Shown here: piece after piece, positions 37,074 to 45,981 of the stretch | How the letters are laid out: each line of letters starts with the position of its first letter | Position numbering within the stretch: position 1 is the first letter of the stretch | The notes under the pieces: generated by a model | The model's database searches: none | The model's input: the letters and a program-made list of their open reading frames with translations, nothing else | What the model was told of the DNA's origin: nothing | Translations under genes and position numbers: made by a program | Source: UBA4486 sp041984885 | GTDB taxonomy: Bacteria > Pseudomonadota > Gammaproteobacteria > Eutrophobiales > Eutrophobiaceae | NCBI GenBank assembly: GCA_041984885.1 | Contig: JBHIXH010000005.1 | Coordinates: forward strand, 31,003-95,002 | Reading direction: 5' to 3' | Length of the DNA: 64,000 nt

Positions 37074-38915
37074 ATGGTGGATTTCAAAGATACTGGTTCC
37101 CACTGTACGAAATTTCCGAGTAACAGCATGTCTGATACCGATGCGATAAATCTTGATGTCATGCCGAACATGGCATGTATCACCGACGTGCATGCTGGCA
37201 TACAACGTATGAATGTGCTGTTTTCAGAATATTTTCAGCCATCTGCTGGGCCGCTTGTGGGACAAACGCTTGTGGCATTGCTCTCTCCTCGTGACCGTAT
37301 TCTGAGTTGCCTGAACGCAACCGGAAATAAAAAAGCCGTGGAGGCAGGCATCCAGCTGTACATGCAACCAGACAAGCAGTGTAAATTTTTGGCGCACATC
37401 AAGCCCTTGCAACTGCGTACAGGGCCGGTATTTCTCTGGAGTCTGGTCGATATATCCCGACTACAGAAAAATGTATTACAAAAGGAGAAGCAGATCCGGG
37501 AGTTGGATGACGTGAACAACCGCCTGGTACTGGAGCGTGATTACCTGCGGGAAACCGCTTTACCTATTCGGGATATCGATCAAATGGTCGGGCAAAGTCT
37601 TGTTTTTAGACAGATGATCGAGCGCATCGAATCTGTGGCCGCCACGGAGGCATCCGTTTTAATCAGCGGTGAATCCGGTTCTGGCAAGGAGCTTGTCGCC
37701 AGGATGATTCATGAGAAGAGTGTCAGGCGTGAGGAGCCACTCGTGACGGTTAATTGCGCCTCCATTCCCCGGGAACTGTTTGAAAGTGAGTTTTTTGGTC
37801 ATATCAAAGGTGCGTTTTCAGGCGCAGTGCAGGACAGGATCGGCCGATTTGAAATGGCCAATCACGGCACCTTGTTTCTCGATGAAGTCGGTGAGATACC
37901 CTACGAGTTGCAAAGCAAACTGCTTCGTTCCATTCAACAGAAATCGTTTGAGCGGGTCGGTGAAAATGTTACTCATGAGGTAGATATACGCATTATCGCT
38001 GCGACGAACCGTGACCTGGAAAAAGAAGTGGAACAAGGAACGTTCAGGGAAGATCTTTATTATCGATTGAGTGTCTTCCCTGTTTCAGTACCCCCGTTAC
38101 GCAAGCGAAAAGATGATGTTGTTGCGCTAGCAGAATATTTTCTTGACGAGGCATCCCGCGAGTTTCGCAAGGAGGTGGTCGGATTCACGGCCGAACAGAA
38201 AACAATGCTGACCGAGTACTCATGGCCTGGCAATATTCGCGAACTGAAAAATGTCATTGAACGTGCGGTCATTCTTTGCGACAGGCAACTTCGCCTGGAC
38301 CTGGCCATGCCAGAACTGGCGTTAAAACAAATTAATTCAGATATGACGACATTTTCCGGTTCGGAAGCGCGTGGAATCTTGACGGACAAACAGATCAAGC
38401 AGTTAGAATTTTACAACCTGATCCATGCCCTGGAGAAAACCAGCTGGAGGGTATCAGGAACGCGCGGAGCCGCTGCACTTCTCGATGTAAACGCCTCCAC
38501 ATTGAATTCCAAAATGCGTGCATTAAAAATTAAAAAACCGGCTACTACCTCGCTGTATTCTCATCTTGGCGGGATTCAGGGAATATCCGCCGTGATTGAT
38601 GACCTGTTGCCGAGGCTCCGCTCGGATGAGCAACTCGGACGCTTTTGGCAAGATCGGGGGGCAGACAGCATCCGCAGGGAAAAACAGTTATTGGTGGAAT
38701 ATATTTGCATGCTAACTGGCGGTCCGTTCTCATACTCAGGCAGGAGCATGTTGCAGGTACACCAAGGCATGAATATTACCCCGGATGACTGGGATCACTT
38801 TCTGACGATTTTAACATCGTTGCTGTCTGCGCACGGCGTCACTCCTGAAGACCAAAAAACATTTCTCATCATGATAAAAAAGCTTGCTGGAGACATTGTC
38901 GAGACCGCAGATTAA
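37074..38915 (+). CDS. Sigma-54-dependent activator with a C-terminal truncated hemoglobin domain
   Basis: 613 residues. Residues about 25–130 are PAS-like, followed by a coiled coil (130–160). The AAA+ domain (about 170–400) has Walker A GESGSGKE (199–206), the sigma-54 contact loop as GAFSGA (246–251, Ser for the usual Thr), Walker B GTLFLDEVGE and the arginine region FREDLYYRL. A Fis-type HTH lies at about 440–487 (GTRGAAALLDVNASTLNSKM). Residues 494–610 are a group-1 truncated hemoglobin: YSHLGGIQGI, GGPFSYSGR and QVHQGMNITPDDWD with proximal His H563. B10 seems to be Leu, not Tyr. A globin after the DNA-binding domain is very unusual. I infer heme-based sensing of O2, NO or CO. Divergent from the cupin gene. 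An alternative start is M19. Confidence 0.88.
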   Translation: MVDFKDTGSHCTKFPSNSMSDTDAINLDVMPNMACITDVHAGIQRMNVLFSEYFQPSAGPLVGQTLVALLSPRDRILSCLNATGNKKAVEAGIQLYMQPDKQCKFLAHIKPLQLRTGPVFLWSLVDISRLQKNVLQKEKQIRELDDVNNRLVLERDYLRETALPIRDIDQMVGQSLVFRQMIERIESVAATEASVLISGESGSGKELVARMIHEKSVRREEPLVTVNCASIPRELFESEFFGHIKGAFSGAVQDRIGRFEMANHGTLFLDEVGEIPYELQSKLLRSIQQKSFERVGENVTHEVDIRIIAATNRDLEKEVEQGTFREDLYYRLSVFPVSVPPLRKRKDDVVALAEYFLDEASREFRKEVVGFTAEQKTMLTEYSWPGNIRELKNVIERAVILCDRQLRLDLAMPELALKQINSDMTTFSGSEARGILTDKQIKQLEFYNLIHALEKTSWRVSGTRGAAALLDVNASTLNSKMRALKIKKPATTSLYSHLGGIQGISAVIDDLLPRLRSDEQLGRFWQDRGADSIRREKQLLVEYICMLTGGPFSYSGRSMLQVHQGMNITPDDWDHFLTILTSLLSAHGVTPEDQKTFLIMIKKLAGDIVETAD

Positions 38916-39063
38916 CCAGTGATAGCTGATTGGCGTATGACATGGCAATTTATCCGGACTTTCTGTTGTAATAAACCCATCCAGCAGACGCTACGCAGTT
39001 TTTCTACCGGCCCTGTTTTATTTTTCACTTGAGCCAGGTAACAAAATGGACTAATACTTTTAA

Positions 39064-39492
39064 ATGCGGATATTATTATTTTTTATCGTCATGTGTGTAT
39101 TCTCCACATCTGCCGCAGTCGACATCTATCACTGTGGCACAGATTCTACGCAACTTTCTTTCCAGGATTTTCCATGCAGCGGGGAAGGACAAAAGCTACA
39201 GCCTAGCTATAACAATTATGTGACACGGGGAGCCGGATTACGTGACTACGAACTGCAGTGGTTACAGCAAATCCATGAAAGGAATCAGTTAAAAACCCTG
39301 AACCAGGCAGACCGACGCGATGGCATGATGGCCGGATATGCTTATGCTGATCCCGTGCAGTGTCACGGTGCTAGGCTTCATCTGGCTTATTTCAACCATG
39401 CCACGCAGGCTGGCAGCCTGAACCTGGCCAGCCGATTTCTTGCTGATCTATACGATCAGCAGTATGAGAAGCTGTTGCAGTATTGTCGCTAG
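39064..39492 (+). CDS. Small exported protein of unknown function
   Basis: 142 residues with a signal peptide (cleavage near TSAAV, residues 15–18). The start of the mature part, DIYHCGTDSTQLSFQDFPCSG, resembles the DUF4124 type of exported domain, which has two spaced cysteines. The rest is helical (LRDYELQWLQQIHERNQLK) with two more cysteines at the C-terminal half. Not recognised beyond that. It converges on the chorismate-lyase-like gene with five bases between stops. Confidence 0.65.
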   Translation: MRILLFFIVMCVFSTSAAVDIYHCGTDSTQLSFQDFPCSGEGQKLQPSYNNYVTRGAGLRDYELQWLQQIHERNQLKTLNQADRRDGMMAGYAYADPVQCHGARLHLAYFNHATQAGSLNLASRFLADLYDQQYEKLLQYCR

Positions 39493-39497
39493 TCTGG

Positions 39498-40013
39498 CTA
39501 CGGGGTTTCCTGGCGCGCATAAACCTGAACGGGAAAATATTCAGACAGGATTATAACCGGCACAGAATCCAGCAGAATGCTGTAGCTTCGCCTGATGACA
39601 TCTCCCCGGGTTACAAGTAATGCATTGATGTCCGGTTCATTGGAAAATTCAATCTCTGATATCAATCTCTCGGTATTCAGTCCCCTGCCCTTGATGATCT
39701 CGCCGATGCCCAGGTTCGTGTTCATCAGGTCGTTTTTGATTTTCCTGTCGAGTTTGTCGATACGAATCCTTGAAGTTGCGTAGAGATAGATATGCCCGGA
39801 TATTGAACCCTTGATTAAAACTTTACGTTGCAGGATCTTTTCTCCGGCACCGGCTGCCGGCCAATCGTCGGGATGCAACTTGATGAAATCCTGTTGCAAT
39901 ACTTCAGTGGTTACTGATTCCTTAAAATTTCTTTCCAGTGTGTGGATGACCAAATCCGTTGAATTCAGTAACTCATCCAGGAACGATGGCAGGGTCGGTT
40001 TTTTTTCAGACAT
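39498..40013 (-). CDS. Chorismate lyase-like protein (DUF98 / UTRA-fold)
   Basis: 171 residues of the chorismate-lyase/UTRA fold. Landmarks are RKVLIKGSISGHIYLYATS, NLGIGEIIKGRGLNTER, R141 in VIRRSYSILLDSVPVI and E158 in LSEYFP, which fit the arginine and glutamate of chorismate pyruvate-lyases of the DUF98 type. Those make 4-hydroxybenzoate from chorismate. It could feed ubiquinone or a secondary product, or be a ligand-binding relative without activity. It is not next to ubiA. A class-V aminotransferase gene starts 112 bases away in the other direction. Confidence 0.72.
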   Translation of the reverse strand: MSEKKPTLPSFLDELLNSTDLVIHTLERNFKESVTTEVLQQDFIKLHPDDWPAAGAGEKILQRKVLIKGSISGHIYLYATSRIRIDKLDRKIKNDLMNTNLGIGEIIKGRGLNTERLISEIEFSNEPDINALLVTRGDVIRRSYSILLDSVPVIILSEYFPVQVYARQETP

Positions 40014-40042
40014 GAATATGCATAACTAATATATTACTGTTC

Positions 40043-40088
40043 GGATATCTCAGGGGATCCCGGTTTCGGTGATATGATCGAGATATCC
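40043..40088. promoter_or_regulatory. Inverted repeat in a divergent promoter region
   Basis: Nine-bp arms GGATATCTC and GAGATATCC, 28 bases apart, centred between the divergent chorismate-lyase-like gene and the aminotransferase gene. Two half sites of this kind could be an operator for both. Confidence 0.4.
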
Positions 40089-40124
40089 TGTAGGACAATA
40101 TAACTGCGATATAAAAAATATAAA

Positions 40125-41264
40125 ATGACTTCCACCGTTGATATTGACAACGAATTTCCACTCGAGAGCAATTTACTTTACCTGAATCACGCAGCGGTCT
40201 CTCCCTGGCCGAAAAGAACCAGCCAGGCGGTTAAACGCTTTGCCGAGGAGAATACGGTTTCCGGCGCGGCAAATTATCCGGACTGGTTAAAAAAAGAAAA
40301 TGAATTGCGGCATCAATTAAAGGATCTGATCAATGCTGGATCGATTCAATCGATTGCGTTATTAAAGAATACATCCGAGGCACTGTCTGTCGTCGCTGAA
40401 GGAATCCGCTGGAAGTCCGGTGAGAACATTGTCACCTCGGCTCAGGAATTCCCGTCCAATCGTATCCCGTGGCTGGCACAGGCGAGGCATGGGGTCGAAT
40501 TACGTGAAGTCGATTTAAACTCCGGTGAATCCCCCGAAGCGGCATTAATGCTGGCCTGTGATCGGAATACACGCCTGTTGACGATCAGTTCGGTACAGTA
40601 CGGCACCGGCCTGAAAATAAATCTGGAACAACTGGGGCAGTTTTGCCGCAAGAAAGGCATACTGTTTTGTGTCGATGCAATCCAGAGTCTGGGTGCGCAT
40701 GAATTTGATGTGCAGGCCTGTATTGCGGATTTTGTCATGGCCGATGCACATAAATGGATGCTGGGTCCGGAGGGCATTTCATTGTTTTATTGCGATGAAA
40801 ATCGACTGGATCAACTGGAGTTGCATCAATTCGGCTGGCATATGGTCGAACATGCCGGGAATTATGATTTAAAAGAGTGGTCGCCTGCGTCTGATGCCCG
40901 ACGTTTCGAATGTGGCAGCCCGAATATGCTGGGCATACATGCATTCAGTGCCAGCCTGTCGCTGTTGCTTGACTACGGTATAACGAACGTTGAACGGGAT
41001 ATAGATGCACGCACCCGGATTATCGATGACGCCTTTCGATCAACGGCCGGATACCGAATGATATCACCGGAACAAGCAGACAGACGCGCCGGCATCGTTA
41101 ATTTCCAGCCGCTTGATACAAATGTGGTCGCGTTGCATAAGCAACTGATGAAGAGAAACCTGATTTGTGCGCAGCGCGGCGGCGGTATTCGCCTGTCGCC
41201 GCACTTTTATACAGACAGGGATGCGATTAATCGCGCGATTGAGTTGATTAAATCGCTTGATTAA
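40125..41264 (+). CDS. Class V aminotransferase (PLP), cysteine-desulfurase-like
   Basis: 379 residues, one PLP fold. The PLP lysine is in ADAHKWMLGP; the site Asp/Gln are in FCVDAIQSLGAHEFDV. SVQYGTG and AQRGGGIRLSPHFYT are family features. It resembles the isopenicillin-N-epimerase/kynureninase-like branch rather than IscS or SufS: the catalytic Cys loop of desulfurases is not obvious. The substrate is unknown. Its last 17 bases overlap the end of the convergent tatD gene. Confidence 0.83.
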   Translation: MTSTVDIDNEFPLESNLLYLNHAAVSPWPKRTSQAVKRFAEENTVSGAANYPDWLKKENELRHQLKDLINAGSIQSIALLKNTSEALSVVAEGIRWKSGENIVTSAQEFPSNRIPWLAQARHGVELREVDLNSGESPEAALMLACDRNTRLLTISSVQYGTGLKINLEQLGQFCRKKGILFCVDAIQSLGAHEFDVQACIADFVMADAHKWMLGPEGISLFYCDENRLDQLELHQFGWHMVEHAGNYDLKEWSPASDARRFECGSPNMLGIHAFSASLSLLLDYGITNVERDIDARTRIIDDAFRSTAGYRMISPEQADRRAGIVNFQPLDTNVVALHKQLMKRNLICAQRGGGIRLSPHFYTDRDAINRAIELIKSLD

Positions 41265-42048
41265 TTGAACGGCTGATATTAAACAGCCGAAAAAAATTAT
41301 CTGTCGTTACCTCGGCGACCTGTTCAAACGGGATGTTCCTGAGTTCCGCTATGCATTCGGCGACATGTTTTACATAAGCCGGTTGATTGGTCTTGCCGCG
41401 AAACGGTACCGGTGCCAGGTAAGGGGAATCGGTCTCTACCAGCATTTTCTCCAACGGGATCTGTCGAGCGACGGCTTGCAGGTCTTGCGCATTTTTAAAC
41501 GTCACGATGCCGGAAAAGGATATATAAAATCCCAGTTCTATCGCTGCCAGCGCCGTAGCATGGTCTTCGACAAAACAATGCATGACACCGCCGACCGTCT
41601 CCGCGCCCTCTTCCTGTAACAGTCGAATCGTGTCGTCTTTCGCCTCGCGACAATGAATAATTAACGGTTTGCCGGACTCTTTCGCTGCCTGGATATGTGT
41701 ACGAAAACGCTGACGTTGCCATTCCAGGTCGCCGTCGCTACGAAAATAGTCAAGACCGGTCTCGCCGATGGCAACGATCCTGGGATGGCTACTGGCGAGC
41801 TGTACCAGTTCATCGACAGCCGGCTCCTTATTTACCTCGGAGTTTGGATGCACGCCCACCGAGGCAAAGATATGATCATGTTGCCTGGCGGTCTGCAAAA
41901 CAGGTTGAAACGAATCAAGATCGATACAGACACATAACATGTGGCTGATGTCGTTGGCCTTGGCGTTGGCAAGCACCTCGGCTTCCGGGATGCCCTCGAT
42001 CACCGGGATATGACAATGCGAATCGACTAACGTACAGCTATTGGTCAT
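41248..42048 (-). CDS. tatD: TatD family metal-dependent hydrolase
   Basis: 266 residues, TIM-barrel metal-dependent DNase/hydrolase, YcfH-like by context. Metal ligands HCH in VDSHCHI, E in IGETGLDYF, H in IIHCRE, and H and D in MHCF and ETDSPYLAP. It follows pilZ–holB–tmk in the same direction, as in Pseudomonas, 81 bases downstream of pilZ. Role: DNA quality control or 3'-exonuclease activity; not certain here. Confidence 0.9.
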   Translation of the reverse strand: MTNSCTLVDSHCHIPVIEGIPEAEVLANAKANDISHMLCVCIDLDSFQPVLQTARQHDHIFASVGVHPNSEVNKEPAVDELVQLASSHPRIVAIGETGLDYFRSDGDLEWQRQRFRTHIQAAKESGKPLIIHCREAKDDTIRLLQEEGAETVGGVMHCFVEDHATALAAIELGFYISFSGIVTFKNAQDLQAVARQIPLEKMLVETDSPYLAPVPFRGKTNQPAYVKHVAECIAELRNIPFEQVAEVTTDNFFRLFNISRSINQAI

Positions 42049-42129
42049 GAGCGAACAACAATTTATGAGGGGTCAGGGGAAAATGATCACCACGCACAGC
42101 CAATAGCGATCTGCTATCAGCGAGTGTTT

Positions 42130-42489
42130 CTAGAGCGTATGTGACGGGCGATCCGACTTCAGCGCGCCGGCCAGTTGATTTTCAATCTTGTTCTTCGTCG
42201 CGCCCTTGTCGAGTTCACTGAACTGCACACCAATGCCAGCTGTTTTGTTGCCTTGTGCGCCTTTCGGTGTAATCCAGACAACCTTGCCGGCGACCGGTAA
42301 TTTGTCCTTGCTGTCCATTAACGTCAGCAGCATGAATACTTCATCGCCGAGACTGTACGGTTTTGCAGTCGGGATGAACAAGCCCCCGTTTTTGATAAAC
42401 GGCATGTACGATGCGTACAAGGCACTTTTGTCACGGATCGTTAACGAGAGAATGCCTTGTCTTGGGTCACGACCACCAGGAACACTCAA
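42130..42489 (-). CDS. pilZ: Type IV pilus assembly protein PilZ
   Basis: 119 residues, PilZ fold. The cyclic di-GMP RxxxR and D/NxSxxG motifs are not present (the second site reads KNGGLFI), as in PilZ itself, which works through PilB/FimX contacts rather than cyclic di-GMP. The holB–pilZ–tatD order is the one seen around Pseudomonas pilZ. Four-base overlap with holB. Given the several cyclic di-GMP enzymes in the window, it links to twitching motility. Confidence 0.9.
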   Translation of the reverse strand: MSVPGGRDPRQGILSLTIRDKSALYASYMPFIKNGGLFIPTAKPYSLGDEVFMLLTLMDSKDKLPVAGKVVWITPKGAQGNKTAGIGVQFSELDKGATKNKIENQLAGALKSDRPSHTL

Positions 42490-43484
42490 TGCTCGACTCC
42501 TCTACCGGTTTTGGCGGATTGCCAGTTATACAAAAACCCTTCTATCAACGCCTGTGTATTGTAACTGACAGTGCTGTTGATCTGTGAATACATCGTCGCA
42601 AGTACCTGACTACACGATAGTATTTGATGTAAGTCTAACTGATTTATCAGCCTGCGCAAACGTTCAGTTACATCGATATTACGCAGAGCAGGCGGATTAT
42701 CTGCAATTTTCAGTTTCAGCATGTCATGAAACAGGCCTTGCAACATTGCAATCAATTGGGTGGGCTCGATATCTGACCAGCGTTTCGCGGTCGTCAAAAG
42801 CGATTGCCGATTGTCAAAACAGAGTTCCAGGTCCTGAATGACCTGCTCGCGTTGCTCGAACCCGTCGCCGTTCGCCAATTCCACCGCAGATAACGGTGAA
42901 CCGGTGATCGCCAGCACGGTTTCGGCATCGATACTCTGATTCTCGATATGATTCCGGGTCCAGTCGATGACTTCTGCAGAATGCTGCACGGTAAAATCGA
43001 GAGTCTGGCAGCGACTGCGGATGGTGATCGGTAAGCGGGATGGCTGGTGCGCGATCAGGATAATCAATGACTGCGGCGGTGGTTCTTCCAGCGTCTTCAG
43101 CAAGGCATTGGCTGCAAAGCGATTCATTGCGTCTGCCTGATCGATAATTGCGATCTTGTATCTTCCCGCATGGCTTTTCAGAAAAACGAACTGAAGCATA
43201 TCGCGGATCAGGTCAACGGTGAGTTGCTTGCCGGCAGCTTCCGGCTCGACCAGCGATAAATCCGGATGGCTGCCACTCCGGGTTAATGCACAGGCACGGC
43301 AACGATGACACGCGTACTCGGAACCTTCCTGTTCACATAACAGTTTTCTGGCAAAAGCTTCTGCGAACTGGCGCAAGCCTGCACCTTCGACACCGGTGAA
43401 TAACAACGCATGCGGCAATCGCCCTGCTTGCCTGCTCGTATTCAGGTGTTGCCAGTGTGACTGTTGCCAGGGGAAAACACTCAT
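42486..43484 (-). CDS. holB: DNA polymerase III subunit delta'
   Basis: 332 residues. Clamp-loader subunit of the replicative polymerase. A zinc-like four-Cys cluster is seen (C...ACHRCRAC), the lid region IAIIDQADAMN and the LKTLEEPPP sensor follow. No P-loop, as expected for delta'. Four-base overlaps with tmk upstream and pilZ downstream indicate translational coupling. Confidence 0.93.
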   Translation of the reverse strand: MSVFPWQQSHWQHLNTSRQAGRLPHALLFTGVEGAGLRQFAEAFARKLLCEQEGSEYACHRCRACALTRSGSHPDLSLVEPEAAGKQLTVDLIRDMLQFVFLKSHAGRYKIAIIDQADAMNRFAANALLKTLEEPPPQSLIILIAHQPSRLPITIRSRCQTLDFTVQHSAEVIDWTRNHIENQSIDAETVLAITGSPLSAVELANGDGFEQREQVIQDLELCFDNRQSLLTTAKRWSDIEPTQLIAMLQGLFHDMLKLKIADNPPALRNIDVTERLRRLINQLDLHQILSCSQVLATMYSQINSTVSYNTQALIEGFLYNWQSAKTGRGVEH

Positions 43485-44131
43485 AGTAAGCGGAGGGATT
43501 TCAACAGCGCGTCCAAACCGGACTGTATTTCCTCAATCGATTGATTGGCGTCTATGACAGCAAACCGATCCGGTTCTTTGTCTGCACGCATCATGTAACA
43601 ACGGCGCACGGCATCAAAAAATGTTTCTGCTTCCGCCTCGAAACGATCTTTTTCACTCCGTTTACCGGCACGTTCCAGCCCGGTTCTGACCGGCAAGTCG
43701 AATAATATTGTCAAATGCGGGTCCAGGTCCGCATGCAGCCACTGTTGCAAAGCCTGAATGCGATTGGGTTCCAGGCCGCGCCCGCCCCCCTGGTAGGCAA
43801 AACTGGAATCAGTAAAGCGATCACAAATAACAATTTTACCTGCATGCAGGGCCGGTCGAATGACCTGATCCAGATGTTGGGCACGTGCGGCAAACATCAA
43901 CAGTAATTCCGTGTTTTCACCGAGTTGCACGTGATCATTCCTGGTCAGAAGAATATCCCGGATCATCTCTCCGTATTCCGTCCCGCCCGGTTCCCGGGTG
44001 GTTACGACTTCGTGTCCGGCGGCAGAAAGTATTTCGGCCAGATATTTCTGATGCGTACTCTTGCCTGCGCCCTCGATCCCCTCGAGAGTAATAAAATATC
44101 CATTACCGGGTTGATAGCTGGAAAGGACCAT
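43481..44131 (-). CDS. tmk: Thymidylate kinase
   Basis: 216 residues. Phosphorylates dTMP to dTDP. P-loop LEGIEGAGKSTH at about 18–29, the DRF motif (CDRFTDSSFAYQGGGRGL) and a lid segment follow. The length is usual. It overlaps mltG by one base and holB by four. Same order as in E. coli (yceG–tmk–holB). Confidence 0.95.
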   Translation of the reverse strand: MVLSSYQPGNGYFITLEGIEGAGKSTHQKYLAEILSAAGHEVVTTREPGGTEYGEMIRDILLTRNDHVQLGENTELLLMFAARAQHLDQVIRPALHAGKIVICDRFTDSSFAYQGGGRGLEPNRIQALQQWLHADLDPHLTILFDLPVRTGLERAGKRSEKDRFEAEAETFFDAVRRCYMMRADKEPDRFAVIDANQSIEEIQSGLDALLKSLRLL

Positions 44132-45135
44132 TACTTTTTCAACTGGTATTTGCGCACGGCGCGATTATGTTCTGCTAACGTTTCCGAGAAGTAATGTGTG
44201 CCATCGCCGCGCGAAACAAAATACAGGCTTTTGCCTGACTCCGGATTTAAAGCCGCGTGTATCGCGGCCCTGCCAACTGCCGCGATCGGCGTCGGTGGCA
44301 ACCCCGGATAGACGTACGTATTAAATGGCGAATCTATTTTCAGATCCTTGCGGCGTATGTTGCCATCGAAATTTTCTCCCATTGCATAAATAACCGTCGG
44401 ATCGGTCTGCAACTTCATACCTTTATTCAGTCGCCGGACAAAAACCCCTGCGATCTGCGGACGCTCTTCAGCCACACCGGTTTCTTTCTCAATAATAGAA
44501 GCCATAATCAGTGCTTCATAGGCAGATTGGTAGGGTAATTCACTGGCGCGCTTTTCCCATTCCTGCTGCAGAACAGCTTGTAAACGATCATAGGCACGTT
44601 GCAGAAAATCCAGATCCGTTGTGCCACGGGGAAAATGATACGTATCCGGATAGATCAGTCCTTCTGCAGAAGCGTGCGGGATATTCAATAGCTTAATCAG
44701 ATTAGCCCCGGACCAGTCAGTAATCGTCTGTTCCAGTATTTCGGACGATCGAATCGCATCCTCGATCTGGCGCAGATTCCAGCCCTCAACCAGCGTCAGG
44801 CTATGTTGAATCACCTTGCCTTCGACAAATTGATCGAGAAGTTGCAACGGGGTTGTGCCTTTGCTGATCGGATATTCGCCAGATTTGATCTGGTTGGCCT
44901 TGCCAGTGCGTCTGGCAGTAAAGATTAGATAGTTAGGGTGTGACAGCCAGCCATTTTCAGTCAGCCGGTGAGCCACATCGGCCAGGTTCTGTCCCGGTTG
45001 GATCACAAAATGGGTGTCATCTGCCAGGGTGATTGGCGTATTGAGTTGAGTTTGCATGTGCTGCCAGACAAACCAGAGGCCAACGACAATCAGAACCGTA
45101 ATCGTAGCCCCCAGTAACAAGACACTGCGAATCAT
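44131..45135 (-). CDS. mltG: Endolytic murein transglycosylase MltG
   Basis: 334 residues. An N-terminal membrane helix (about 7–27) anchors it; a LysM-like part follows (FVIQPGQNLADVAHRLTENG). The catalytic region has MASIIEKETGV (Glu) and KLQTDPTVIYAMG. Cuts nascent peptidoglycan strands and sets strand length. Overlaps pabC by four bases and tmk by one. Confidence 0.95.
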   Translation of the reverse strand: MIRSVLLLGATITVLIVVGLWFVWQHMQTQLNTPITLADDTHFVIQPGQNLADVAHRLTENGWLSHPNYLIFTARRTGKANQIKSGEYPISKGTTPLQLLDQFVEGKVIQHSLTLVEGWNLRQIEDAIRSSEILEQTITDWSGANLIKLLNIPHASAEGLIYPDTYHFPRGTTDLDFLQRAYDRLQAVLQQEWEKRASELPYQSAYEALIMASIIEKETGVAEERPQIAGVFVRRLNKGMKLQTDPTVIYAMGENFDGNIRRKDLKIDSPFNTYVYPGLPPTPIAAVGRAAIHAALNPESGKSLYFVSRGDGTHYFSETLAEHNRAVRKYQLKK

Positions 45136-45968
45136 AGGGCTGCGATTTTCTTGTCCTGAATTAACTTTTCCCGCAGCAACGAGATCAGCTCCGGCATTTC
45201 ATATTGGGTCGATCTAAATTTTTTCACCGGACAAATACCCATGAGGCTATTACACATGAACATGCCGTCCGCCTGTTTCAAATCGTCCAGATGAATTTTA
45301 CGCACATGCACATCAATTTTCAGTTCTGCTGCGATATTCAGGATCAGCTTGCGGACAGTCCCCTGAATACCACATCGGTCGAGTGCCGGGGTGTGTAGCG
45401 CAGAATCGCTGATTATAAAAATATTGCTGGCACAACCCTCGACAACATTATCATCAATATCGAGCATGACACCTTCTGCCACTTCCGGATCATTCCATTC
45501 ATTACGAGCCAGAACCTGTTCAAGCCGATTGGCATGCTTGATACCGGCCAGGCGCGGATTGTGCCCAAGCCGGGTGTCACACAGGCGCACATTGATGCCT
45601 TCGGCAATCATTGTCGCGTTGTATTGTTCCGGCCAGGGATAGCGCCAGACTATCCGGGTTGGTTGCACATCGGCACGCTGGTAGCCACGGCCGCCGACGC
45701 CGGCAGAAACAATGATTTTTAACACTGCGGTAGATGCGTCGTCAGTCAGCGTGGCGATGTCATCCAGCAGCGGTGCAAAATCGGGTTCAGTCAGACCAAT
45801 GGCACTGGCCGAGGTGCGCAGGCGTGCAATATGTTCTTCCAGGGCGAGTGCCTGTCCATTACTGACAGCAACCGTTTCAAATACGCCATCACCGAACTGC
45901 ACAGAACGATCGTGGACAGAAAGAGTTGTTTCCGGATTGCCATTGACTAGAACGCTGGTTTCGCCCAT
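45132..45968 (-). CDS. pabC: 4-amino-4-deoxychorismate lyase
   Basis: About 278 residues from the ATG at 45968 (MGETSVLVNG). A GTG at 45977, nine bases upstream, is an alternative; no strong ribosome site decides it. Class IV PLP fold: HDRSVQFGDGVFETV start, K in IKHANRLEQV, E in VVEGCASNIFII. Releases pyruvate to make 4-aminobenzoate for folate. Sits between fabF and mltG as in E. coli. Confidence 0.92.
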   Translation of the reverse strand: MGETSVLVNGNPETTLSVHDRSVQFGDGVFETVAVSNGQALALEEHIARLRTSASAIGLTEPDFAPLLDDIATLTDDASTAVLKIIVSAGVGGRGYQRADVQPTRIVWRYPWPEQYNATMIAEGINVRLCDTRLGHNPRLAGIKHANRLEQVLARNEWNDPEVAEGVMLDIDDNVVEGCASNIFIISDSALHTPALDRCGIQGTVRKLILNIAAELKIDVHVRKIHLDDLKQADGMFMCNSLMGICPVKKFRSTQYEMPELISLLREKLIQDKKIAAL

Positions 45969-45981
45969 AGCCGGCACTGTA

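Noticed and set aside
42130..42489. PilZ as a cyclic di-GMP receptor
   Set aside because: The RxxxR and D/NxSxxG motifs are absent, as in the type IV pilus PilZ.
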